DNA from: an uncultured Candidatus Melainabacteria bacterium
GTDB lineage: Bacteria > Cyanobacteriota > Vampirovibrionia > Gastranaerophilales > Gastranaerophilaceae
Assembly: GCA_934717745.1 (NCBI GenBank)
Contig: CAKUZB010000001.1
Location: 186,001 to 250,000 of the forward strand
Direction of reading: 5' to 3'
DNA: 64,000 nucleotides
Part shown: in pieces, positions 8,510 to 15,500 of the stretch
How the letters are laid out: the number at the start of each line of letters is the position of its first letter
Numbering within the stretch: position 1 is the stretch's first letter
Translations under genes and position numbers: made by a program
Notes under the pieces: model-generated
Database searches by the model: none
What the model was told of the DNA's origin: nothing
The model's input: only the letters and a program-made list of their open reading frames with translations

Positions 8510-8770
8510 ATGAGTTTCGAACTAAATCCTTTAAACAACTATAATCCACAAATCAGGACAAATCGTACACAAGACGGTGGTGCAGGAAACACTGGTTATT
8601 TTCAACAAAACAACCAAAAGAAAAAAGATGAAAAAGACAAAAGTGTTTTTAAAGAGCCGAAAGATACAGTAACGTTGAGTGATGCGTCAAAATTAAATTA
8701 CGCAGAACCTCCGTTACTTTTGAAAGTGGTGGAATACTTTAAAAAGTTTTTTAAAAATTTATTTAACTAA
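8510..8770 (+). CDS. Small protein with C-terminal amphipathic helix, function unknown
   Basis: 86 aa, not recognised. It has a clear ribosome binding site (GGAGG seven bases before ATG). The first 40 residues are polar, rich in Asn, Gln and Gly, followed by a Lys/Asp segment and 'DTVTLSDASKLNY'. The last 20 residues ('LLLKVVEYFKKFFKNLFN') would form a cationic amphipathic helix rich in Phe and Leu that could lie on a membrane surface. There is no signal peptide. The gene end overlaps the end of the convergent csaB gene by 12 bases. It may be a lineage-specific surface or secretion-associated protein, but that is a guess. Confidence 0.6.
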   Translation: MSFELNPLNNYNPQIRTNRTQDGGAGNTGYFQQNNQKKKDEKDKSVFKEPKDTVTLSDASKLNYAEPPLLLKVVEYFKKFFKNLFN

Positions 8771-9775
8771 TAAATCAAAAACTTCCCAATTAAAGTGTTT
8801 TTTGTTTGCGTATTCTAATAATGCTCGTCTGTCAAGATTTTTTAAACGATTAAACATATATCCGTAATCTTCATTTGCAAGCATTGACAGTGCAGGAATA
8901 TTTGCATCATTTGCAAGTGCTTCAACTTTGTAATCGTAATTTATTGCAAGAGTTTTAATTCCGTATTTTAAAGCGATTAAAACTGCGTGAAAACGCATTG
9001 CAATCATATATTCAAGGTTTGCCATAAGTTTTATTATTTCTTTTGGAGTTTTTCCGGAAATAATATTTGTTCTAATATTTGGATTTACCGATAAAAGTAA
9101 TGATTCAAAGTGTTTGCAAACTTCCAAATCATTGCTGTCCTGTAAAGAATAAATTTCAATAATTTTGTCCGGAAATTCAATGGCTACTCGGTTTGCAAGT
9201 GTAATCATAAGTTTTTCTGTAAGAGTTTTAAAACTTCTAAGTTGAATTCCGACTCTGTTTTCAGGTTTTGAACCTTCAATTTCTAAGTCATATAAAGGGT
9301 CGCAAACCAAGTCAGTTCTAATTCCCCAACCTCTTAACATGAATAAACTTTTGTCATCTCTAACACTTACCCAACGACATTTTTTTAGTAATTTTTTAGT
9401 GAAAAATTCTCCAATTTTGTTTGAAATTGGTCCAACACCTTGAGCAAAAATGATGACGTCTTTTTTGTAGAATTGAGCAGTAAAAATAACCCAAAGGTAA
9501 TAGAATAAACTCTTTACGCTGGTTGCGTCTTGAAGTAAACTTCCGCCACCGGAAATTAATACGTCGCATTGTCTAAGAGCCTTGTTAACTTTGCCAAAGT
9601 CAAAACTTTTTATGGCATTAACACTATGTATTCTTGCTGTTTTTTCTGGTTTTGTTGAAAGCACCGTAATTTCAGCGTCTAATTTTTTCAATCTTTGAAT
9701 TAATGTTTCAAGGATTGCTTCGTCGCCAAAATTATCCGCACCGTAATAACCTGATATTACTACCTTTTTTGTCAT
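8759..9775 (-). CDS. csaB: Polysaccharide pyruvyltransferase CsaB
   Basis: 338 aa, GT-B-like pyruvyl transferase family. CsaB adds a pyruvyl ketal from phosphoenolpyruvate to a cell-wall polysaccharide sugar; SLH domains of surface proteins bind the modified polymer. Motifs: N-terminal 'ISGYYGADNFGDEAIL', 'DVLISGGGSLLQD', 'IIFAQGVGPISNK' and 'MIAMRFHAVLIALKYGI', all characteristic of the CsaB group. In diderm bacteria CsaB is typical of lineages whose outer membrane is tethered by SLH porins, including Cyanobacteria. The gene lies 16 bases after the KDPG-aldolase gene, with no clear ribosome binding site, so probably the same transcript. Its last 12 bases overlap the convergent 86-aa gene. 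Confidence 0.9.
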   Translation of the reverse strand: MTKKVVISGYYGADNFGDEAILETLIQRLKKLDAEITVLSTKPEKTARIHSVNAIKSFDFGKVNKALRQCDVLISGGGSLLQDATSVKSLFYYLWVIFTAQFYKKDVIIFAQGVGPISNKIGEFFTKKLLKKCRWVSVRDDKSLFMLRGWGIRTDLVCDPLYDLEIEGSKPENRVGIQLRSFKTLTEKLMITLANRVAIEFPDKIIEIYSLQDSNDLEVCKHFESLLLSVNPNIRTNIISGKTPKEIIKLMANLEYMIAMRFHAVLIALKYGIKTLAINYDYKVEALANDANIPALSMLANEDYGYMFNRLKNLDRRALLEYANKKHFNWEVFDLLVK

Positions 9776-9791
9776 TATTTTTAATTCTCAA

Positions 9792-10400
9792 TTAGTTTTT
9801 TAATTCGTTAAGTATATTTTTAGCACGTTCGGTAATTTCGTTGAAAGACAAGTCTTCATAGAAGTTTCTACCAACACCAACGGCTTTTGCTCCAACATTG
9901 ATGTAATCTTTTACCTCTGATAATTGAATGTGTCCCATAGGCATAATTTTCAAAAACGGCATAGGTCTTAAAATATCTTCAATGTATTGAACTCCGCCTA
10001 GTGCAGTTACTGGAAAAATCTTGATTAATGGAACTCTTGATTGCCAAGCATCATATGCTTCGTTTGGTGTTGAAGCACCCGCAATGAAAGGCATTTTTCT
10101 ATTTTTTGAGAATTTTACCATATTCATGTTGTAAACAGGAGATGAAAATATTTTTGCACCGCTTGTTACGGCTTGGTCTGCTTGTTGTTGTGTGATAATT
10201 CCGCCGGCACAAACGACTGCGTCTTTTGAAACTTCTTCAATTGCTTGGTACAATGAAGGATTTTCTACTGTTATTTCCATAACTTTTATTCCGCCTTCAA
10301 TTAGTGCATGTGCGATGTCGATTGCTTTTTGAGCATCTTTGCTTCTAACAATCGGGTAAATTTTTTCTTCTGAAATTAAATCCATAACATTTTTATTCAT
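9792..10400 (-). CDS. eda: KDPG/KHG aldolase family protein
   Basis: 202 aa, class I TIM-barrel aldolase of the Eda family, which cleaves 2-keto-3-deoxy-6-phosphogluconate or 4-hydroxy-2-oxoglutarate to pyruvate plus an aldehyde. The Schiff-base lysine is in 'VPLIKIFPVTALGG', and the catalytic Glu in 'VMEITVENPS'. The usual phosphate loop 'PTGG' is replaced by 'MPMGHI', and 'GAGT' by 'CAGG', so the substrate may differ from KDPG. The ribosome binding site AAGGAT is eight bases before ATG. It leads a two-gene unit with csaB. Why a pyruvate-producing aldolase is paired with a pyruvyltransferase gene is unknown; chance is possible. Confidence 0.85.
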   Translation of the reverse strand: MNKNVMDLISEEKIYPIVRSKDAQKAIDIAHALIEGGIKVMEITVENPSLYQAIEEVSKDAVVCAGGIITQQQADQAVTSGAKIFSSPVYNMNMVKFSKNRKMPFIAGASTPNEAYDAWQSRVPLIKIFPVTALGGVQYIEDILRPMPFLKIMPMGHIQLSEVKDYINVGAKAVGVGRNFYEDLSFNEITERAKNILNELKN

Positions 10401-10467
10401 AACTATATCCTTTTTTACGGTTTTATTATATCATGAAATAAAAAAGATTTAAAACAAGGGAAATTTA

Positions 10468-12411
10468 ATGAAAAATTTAAAATCAATTTTTATCTTTATT
10501 GCTTTCGGTATAATTATATTGGTTTCATACGTAATTTTTAGTAGTTTTTTTGAACCAAGAGTTTATAATTTAATGGTTAAGAACTTTGTTGCAACCCAAA
10601 AAGGTTCTGACGGTATTGTTCTTGTCGTAATTGACGATAAATCCATTGAAAGACATAGATGGCCTTGGAGCAGAGATTTATACGCAAAAATCTTTGATTA
10701 TATGGGGCATTATACAAATGCAAAACTTATTGGTTTTGACGCTGTTGTTACAACTCCTGATGAAAATAATCCGAAAGCAGATCAACAATTGTATGATACA
10801 ATCAAAGATTTAGATAATTTTGTAGGTGGTTTTAATCCCTTAAGAGGCTTGTACTCAGATAAAAAAGAGGGTGCAGAATACGATAAAAATTTCAAAGCAA
10901 AATTTGAAATTCCTGTTGAAAGTACAATTAAAATGAAAGAACCTGCAAGGTTTAATAGTCTTTCTCCTTATCCGCAAGGATATTTTAAATCCTTGCCAAA
11001 GGCTGGTTCTGTCTGGGTTTTAACTCACCCGATTGACGGCTTCATTAAGGATATTCCGCAATTAGTTTACTATAAAGGCAATTTTTATCCGTCTTTAGGG
11101 CTTAGAATGTATGCAAAATTAAACAATGCAAAGCAAATTAAGGTTACAAAATCTCATTTGATTATATCCGGCGATGATGAATTGAAAATTCAAACTCACA
11201 GGCGTTGGGGCGGTGTATTCAATTTCTTGCACTTCTATAAAAATTACAAGAATTCTGATTATACTCACAGAACTTATTCTGCTGTTGATATTATTGACTC
11301 AATGGAAGCAATTAAGGTTGGTAAAAAACCAAAAATTGACCCAAAAGCCTTTGATAACAAAATTGTATTTGTCGGTGCAAATGCAAAGGCTTCAGGCTTA
11401 GGTTTGGAAGATGCTTTGCCAACTCCAATTCAAAGTAAGCACCCTGGGGTTGATATTCAGGCAACAAATTTAGATAATTTAATCCATAATCAGACTGTTC
11501 GTTCAATTTCGTCAACTCAAGAGTTGATTGTCGATATTATACTTGTTGTTGCGACATTTATCGTGGTAGCAAATTATTCTTTAATTGCGGGACTTGGTGT
11601 TATGGTCTTAATGGTTTTAGGATATATTTTCCTATCGGTTTTGGCTTACAAATTGAATTTTGCCGTACCTGTAATTACTCCAATTGCCCTACAATTAGCA
11701 ACAATGATTTTTGGTTACTCAAGAAAATTTATAGTAGAGTCAAGAAATAAAGAAAAAATTAAAGATGCAATGGGAAAATATATTTCTCAAGACATTATGG
11801 AGAACGTTGTAAGTAATATTGATAACGTAAAATTAGGTGGTAAAAAGGCTAATGTAACCGTTTTATTTGCTGACATCAGAGGGTTTACATCAATGTCTGA
11901 AAAAATGGAGCCGGAAGAAATTTCGCTAATTTTGAATGAATATTTTACCGCAATTGAGCCTATAATCAGTAAACATAATGGTGTAATCAATAAATTTATT
12001 GGTGATGCGGTAATGGCTATTTTTGGAGAACCAATTCAAGATCCTGAACATGCTGTAAATGCTATCAGATGTGCAAATGATATGCTTAAAAAAGTTAAAG
12101 AATTGCAAGTAAAATGGTTAGATGAAGGAAAACCAAAAATAGAAATCGGTGTCGGAATTAATACAGGAGAGGTTTTTGTTGGTAATATCGGTTCTGAAAA
12201 ACGTCTTGAATACACTGTAATTGGCGATACTGTTAATCTGGCAAGCAGATTGGAAAGTTATAATAAAATTTATAAAACTCAATTCCTGATTAGTTCTTCA
12301 ACTTACGAGTTTGTTCGTGGTATTGCAGACGTAATCAAAATTTCAGAGGTTAAAATTCGTGGTAAAGAAAAGAAAATGAATATCTACGAAGTGTTGAGGT
12401 TAACTGAATGA
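10468..12411 (+). CDS. CHASE2-domain class III adenylate cyclase
   Basis: 647 aa. Order: N-terminal membrane segment (about 6-26), extracellular CHASE2 sensor (about 30-340), three membrane segments (about 352-415), then a class III cyclase domain (about 455-640). Metal-binding aspartates are D469 ('LFADIRGFT') and D513 ('FIGDAVMAIFG'). K509 and D587 ('YTVIGDTVNLASRLE') sit at base-specifying positions and favour ATP; N590 and R594 are the transition-state residues. So it should make cAMP in response to a periplasmic signal. AAGGG lies nine bases before ATG. The stop overlaps the next gene's ATG (ATGA), linking it to a receiver protein. CHASE2 cyclases are common in Cyanobacteria and related groups. 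Confidence 0.94.
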   Translation: MKNLKSIFIFIAFGIIILVSYVIFSSFFEPRVYNLMVKNFVATQKGSDGIVLVVIDDKSIERHRWPWSRDLYAKIFDYMGHYTNAKLIGFDAVVTTPDENNPKADQQLYDTIKDLDNFVGGFNPLRGLYSDKKEGAEYDKNFKAKFEIPVESTIKMKEPARFNSLSPYPQGYFKSLPKAGSVWVLTHPIDGFIKDIPQLVYYKGNFYPSLGLRMYAKLNNAKQIKVTKSHLIISGDDELKIQTHRRWGGVFNFLHFYKNYKNSDYTHRTYSAVDIIDSMEAIKVGKKPKIDPKAFDNKIVFVGANAKASGLGLEDALPTPIQSKHPGVDIQATNLDNLIHNQTVRSISSTQELIVDIILVVATFIVVANYSLIAGLGVMVLMVLGYIFLSVLAYKLNFAVPVITPIALQLATMIFGYSRKFIVESRNKEKIKDAMGKYISQDIMENVVSNIDNVKLGGKKANVTVLFADIRGFTSMSEKMEPEEISLILNEYFTAIEPIISKHNGVINKFIGDAVMAIFGEPIQDPEHAVNAIRCANDMLKKVKELQVKWLDEGKPKIEIGVGINTGEVFVGNIGSEKRLEYTVIGDTVNLASRLESYNKIYKTQFLISSSTYEFVRGIADVIKISEVKIRGKEKKMNIYEVLRLTE

Positions 12412-12785
12412 GGCACTTTCTAGTCGTTGACGATTCTCCAAGTTGGATTAAATTCCACGTGGAAAATTTAAAAGCCTTGTATGGCGATGAGATTGAAATT
12501 GATACCGCATATAATGCTCGTGAGGGTTATGATTGGGTTTATAACTATATTGACAATCCTTATGACGTCATAATTACAGATTTATCTATGGAATACGACT
12601 TTGCTCCTCAATTTGCAGGGGAGTGGCTTGTTGAACAAATTAAACTCTTAAAACAGTACTACAAAACAAAAATAGTAATTGTTTCAGGTTCAATGCAAAT
12701 AAAGAGCATAGCAGAAACCTTTGGGGTAGATTATATCCCAAAGGCTAAAATTGTTAACGATAGAACAGTCTATCAAAATTTTTAA
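12408..12785 (+). CDS. Stand-alone response-regulator receiver protein
   Basis: 125 aa, a single receiver domain without output domain. Acidic pocket D8/D9, phosphoacceptor D58 in 'IITDLSME', the switch residue in 'IVIVSGSM' and the lysine in 'DYIPKAK' are all present. The ATG overlaps the stop of the CHASE2 cyclase gene by four bases (ATGA), so they are translated together and probably work together, for example by phosphorylation-dependent control of the cyclase or as a relay to another protein. There is no kinase gene next to it. The helix 3/4 region carries an insertion ('MEYDFAPQFAGEW') longer than in CheY. Confidence 0.88.
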   Translation: MRHFLVVDDSPSWIKFHVENLKALYGDEIEIDTAYNAREGYDWVYNYIDNPYDVIITDLSMEYDFAPQFAGEWLVEQIKLLKQYYKTKIVIVSGSMQIKSIAETFGVDYIPKAKIVNDRTVYQNF

Positions 12786-13029
12786 CTGATAAGGTGTATA
12801 GTTTTTTTGCATAATCGCTAAATTCGACTATTCTCGCTCAACAATACTATGGCTCTGCTGCCTAAATAGGCTCTCTCGACTTCGGACATTTCCTAATGAG
12901 AGTCATTGCCATTTTTGTTTTTTTTTCGTAATTATTTTAAACGCAATGTCCATTAGGAATCCTTATTCATTTAATATATACCCTTGTCATGTACGTTTAT
13001 AACATATTTTACGGTTTTGTTACAAAATA
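12786..13029. other. Intergenic region with potential RNA secondary structure
   Basis: 244 bases between two converging genes, without an open frame of note. It is less AT-rich than other spacers in its middle part and contains several complementary segments: GCCT/AGGC (12860-12871), CTCTC/GAGAG (12871-12902), GACATT (12885-12890) with AATGTC (12945-12950) and TCCTAATG (12891-12898) with CATTAGGA (12951-12958). The last two pairings are mutually exclusive, so alternative folds are possible. A T-rich run (12911-12926) follows the second hairpin on the plus strand and could end a transcript. I cannot assign it to a known RNA family. Confidence 0.35.
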
Positions 13030-14088
13030 TTATGCTTTTTTAAAAGCCTCTAAAATTGATTTTTCGTAAGGAGGTTTTAAAATACCCACTTCAGTGATAA
13101 TTCCTGTAATAAGTTCATTTGGAGTTACGTCAAATCCCGGATTTATTACGTTAACTTTATCAGAGCAAATTATTTTGCCGTTAATGTGTGTAACTTCCTC
13201 TTTTGAGCGTTCTTCAATCGGAATTTCTTTTCCTGATTTAATGTTTAAATCAATTGTCGAAAGAGGTGCTGCAATATAAAACGGTACCTTATGGTATTTT
13301 GCTGAAATTGCGACAGTATAAGTTCCGATTTTGTTTGCAGTATCACCGTTTAAGGCAATTCTATCTGCCCCAACGATTACAACATCAATCATTCCCTTAT
13401 TCATAAAATACGAATGCATTCCGTCAGTAATAAGAGTTACAGGAATGCCGTCCATTGCTAATTCAAATGTGGTAAGTCTTGCACCTTGTTGACGAGGTCT
13501 GGTTTCGTCTGCAAATACCTGAACTGTGTTATCTCGACCAAAAGCAGAACGTACAACTCCAAGAGCCGTACCATAACCGCCTGTAGCCAATGCACCGGCA
13601 TTGCAGTGTGTTAAAATTGTTCCGCCTTTTGGAACGATTTCTGCACCATTATCGCCAATGCGTTTGCATCTGTCTAAATCGTCTTTTTCTATTTCAATAG
13701 ATTTTTCTGTCAAGTCTTTGATTAAATCTTCGATATTTTTGTCAGAATTTTTAATAAGTTCTTTTAGTTGCTCGCAAGCCCACATTAAATTTACTGCTGT
13801 AGGGCGAGAAGTTGCCATATAATCTGCTTTTTCGATTAATTGTTTTTTAAATTCTTCAACAGATAAATTTTGTTTTTGTAATTCCATTGCGTATAAAACA
13901 ATTCCGTAAGCACCTGCAATACCAATGGCTGGTGCTCCCCGAACAATCATTGTTTTAATTGCATCAAACATTTGTTGACCTGATGTGATGTCGATATATT
14001 TATATTCATAGGGAATAATTGTTTGGTCTAACATTTTTGCTTTATCATTATCCCAAGAAATTGTTCTGATTTTTGATTCAAAAGTCAT
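13030..14088 (-). CDS. mtnA: S-methyl-5-thioribose-1-phosphate isomerase
   Basis: 352 aa, eIF-2B alpha-like fold. MtnA converts methylthioribose-1-phosphate to methylthioribulose-1-phosphate in methionine salvage from spermidine or SAM by-products. Landmarks: 'MIVRGAPAIGIAGAYG', catalytic C162 in 'ILTHCNAGALATGGYGTALG', D242 in 'VIVGADRIALNGDTANKIGT' and the C-terminal 'NPGFDVTPNELITGIITE'. No other salvage gene (mtnK, mtnB) is adjacent; the enzyme is also known in bacteria with partial or alternative pathways. It ends a three-gene unit with ruvC and a membrane protein and has a strong ribosome binding site (GAGGTGG). Confidence 0.95.
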   Translation of the reverse strand: MTFESKIRTISWDNDKAKMLDQTIIPYEYKYIDITSGQQMFDAIKTMIVRGAPAIGIAGAYGIVLYAMELQKQNLSVEEFKKQLIEKADYMATSRPTAVNLMWACEQLKELIKNSDKNIEDLIKDLTEKSIEIEKDDLDRCKRIGDNGAEIVPKGGTILTHCNAGALATGGYGTALGVVRSAFGRDNTVQVFADETRPRQQGARLTTFELAMDGIPVTLITDGMHSYFMNKGMIDVVIVGADRIALNGDTANKIGTYTVAISAKYHKVPFYIAAPLSTIDLNIKSGKEIPIEERSKEEVTHINGKIICSDKVNVINPGFDVTPNELITGIITEVGILKPPYEKSILEAFKKA

Positions 14089-14102
14089 TTTACCACCTCA
14101 AA

Positions 14103-14585
14103 TTATTTTATATCGAAATTTATGCTTTCGTTACTTTCTTTTTTTAATCCTGTCAATAATTCATAAACATAAGAAGTTGCAAGTCCTGCAAATGCGTTCA
14201 TTAAGGCACTTAGAAGTGCAACGAAGAAGATTAACATCATAAGAACGATAAAACTTCCAAAACTGTTAAAGAAAAATCTCATAATATAATGTGCTTTGAA
14301 AATTGGAATTAATCCTAAAATCAAATCACAAGGAATATAAACAACTGCTGCGGCAACGAAAGAAACAAAGCCGATTACACCGCCAAGAATTGCCCCTTCT
14401 CTCATATCAAAAATTCCGATAAGATTTTCTCTTTTCATATAAACTAAAATTCCGGCAGCCAAACAAATAACAAGGATTGTTACTGAAAAAATGTTTATAA
14501 ATGGAAAAATTGTCAAAAACCCTAAAGCACCACCGGCAATAGCACTTAAAATTGAAATTTGTTTTAGTAAAAGTTCGTTAATCAT
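14103..14585 (-). CDS. Four-helix integral membrane protein, function unknown
   Basis: 160 aa, not recognised. About four hydrophobic segments: roughly 10-48 (two adjacent), 65-90 and 110-140, with glycine-rich packing ('SAIAGGALGFLTIF', 'GAILGGVIGFVSFVAAAVVY'). The C-terminal tail is charged ('LLTGLKKESNES'). Such small proteins are often labelled DUF4199- or DUF5518-like, but I cannot assign one. AAAGGAT precedes the start by eight bases. It lies between ruvC (22 bases upstream) and mtnA (14 bases downstream), all on the minus strand, so it is probably cotranscribed; neither neighbour suggests a role. Confidence 0.65.
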   Translation of the reverse strand: MINELLLKQISILSAIAGGALGFLTIFPFINIFSVTILVICLAAGILVYMKRENLIGIFDMREGAILGGVIGFVSFVAAAVVYIPCDLILGLIPIFKAHYIMRFFFNSFGSFIVLMMLIFFVALLSALMNAFAGLATSYVYELLTGLKKESNESINFDIK

Positions 14586-14607
14586 AATTATATCCTTTAT
14601 TTTGTTA

Positions 14608-15081
14608 TTAATTCATGTTTTTTCTTGTGTGGCAAATGGCAATTGCGATAGAATCCACAGTATCATCAAGTCTTGGTAAATCTTCACGCTTTAAAGATAT
14701 TTTAACCATTTGTTCAACTTCTTTTTTGCTTGCACGTCCAAATCCGGTCAAAACTTGTTTTACTTCCATTGGAGTGTACTCAAAAAAAGGTATGTTATGC
14801 TTTTCAAGGGTCATTATTATAACTCCTCTAGCCTCTGCAACCGGAATAATCGTTGTTTGATTGCGGAAGTAAAAAAGTTTTTCCACTGATGCTATGTCCG
14901 GAGAGTATTTTTCAATGATTGTCGATAAATCGTTGAAAATTTCATACAAACGAGAAGCATCAGGTGTCCCTTTTTGAGTTTGGATTGAGCCTGAGTTTAA
15001 CAAAGTATAGTTTTCACCGTCATAATCAACGATGCTGTAACCAACAATTGCCATTCCAGGATCAATACCTAATATCTTCAT
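14608..15081 (-). CDS. ruvC: Holliday junction resolvase RuvC
   Basis: 157 aa, RNase H-like endonuclease that cuts Holliday junctions in RuvABC recombinational repair. The acidic catalytic set is visible: D7 ('ILGIDPG'), E67 ('ASVEKLF'), D140 and D143 ('RLDDTVDSIAIAICH'). An in-frame upstream extension to 15126 exists, but the family begins precisely with 'MKILGIDPG', so I use ATG at 15081. The second aspartate motif is usually DAADA; here Thr-Val replace the alanines, without loss of the acids. First gene of a unit with a membrane protein and mtnA. ruvA and ruvB are not in the window. Confidence 0.95.
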   Translation of the reverse strand: MKILGIDPGMAIVGYSIVDYDGENYTLLNSGSIQTQKGTPDASRLYEIFNDLSTIIEKYSPDIASVEKLFYFRNQTTIIPVAEARGVIIMTLEKHNIPFFEYTPMEVKQVLTGFGRASKKEVEQMVKISLKREDLPRLDDTVDSIAIAICHTRKNMN

Positions 15082-15249
15082 AAAAACATTATAACAATGA
15101 AATACCATAAGGCAAAGAGTTAACAAAATTACATGAAAATAGCATGTAAAACAACAAAGAGAACGGGGTTTGTGAAGTTTTGTAAAGTGTCAAAACGACA
15201 CTTATATCTTATTTTTGCCAAAACATTAAAATAAAAAGAAAACAAACAG

Positions 15250-15278
15250 TTGACATTAAAGTTTATATATGCAATAAT
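15250..15278 (+). promoter_or_regulatory. Sigma-70-type promoter for a candidate small RNA
   Basis: TTGACA at 15250-15255, a 17-base spacer and AATAAT at 15273-15278: a near-consensus vegetative promoter inside a 420-base gene-free stretch, facing a terminator about 120 bases downstream. No annotated gene lies between them, which makes it the best promoter of the window and the reason to propose an RNA gene here. Confidence 0.6.
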
Positions 15279-15284
15279 AATCTT

Positions 15285-15426
15285 GTGCATTAAATAGTGT
15301 AGTCGAAACACTAAATAGCATAACATTTACCCAAAAAAACATATAAACTCCTAAATAATAAACACTAAAAAAAGAGACCATTAGGATGCAGAAAACATAC
15401 ACTCAATCAACTGAGTGTTTTTTTTT
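15285..15426 (+). ncRNA. Candidate small RNA, about 140 nt, class unknown
   Basis: The segment runs from the predicted start of the TTGACA/AATAAT promoter to the end of an intrinsic terminator. It has no convincing coding frame; the only ATG (15386) opens 16 codons that run through the terminator. A hairpin TAGTGT (15295-15300) with ACACTA (15308-15313) lies near the 5' end, the middle is unpaired and A-rich (typical for a small RNA that contacts mRNA or protein), and the terminator stem forms the 3' end. It lies between divergent-oriented spacers of ruvC and a lineage-specific gene. I cannot match it to 6S, SRP, tmRNA or RNase P RNA. Confidence 0.45.
15399..15426 (+). terminator. Intrinsic terminator of the candidate small RNA
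   Basis: Seven-base stem ACACTCA (15399-15405) with TGAGTGT (15412-15418), loop ATCAAC, followed by an uninterrupted run of T to 15426. The T-run is on the plus strand, where no protein gene ends nearby. Confidence 0.75.
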
Positions 15427-15500
15427 GCCGTTTTGAGCAATAGATATAATATTCAGGAAATGTTATATGCGTTTATTCTGTCATTTATTGCTAAACATCT

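Noticed and set aside
12786..12900. A tmRNA-like tag (frame ending ...QQYYGSAA then stop, followed by hairpin) in the convergent spacer
   Set aside because: No 5' acceptor/D-loop sequence fits upstream (coding sequence runs to 12785), and no TpsiC arm or CCA end is seen downstream; the resemblance is only a few residues.
15285..15426. Short peptide gene from ATG 15386
   Set aside because: 16 codons that run through the terminator stem and T-tract, with poor ribosome binding site.
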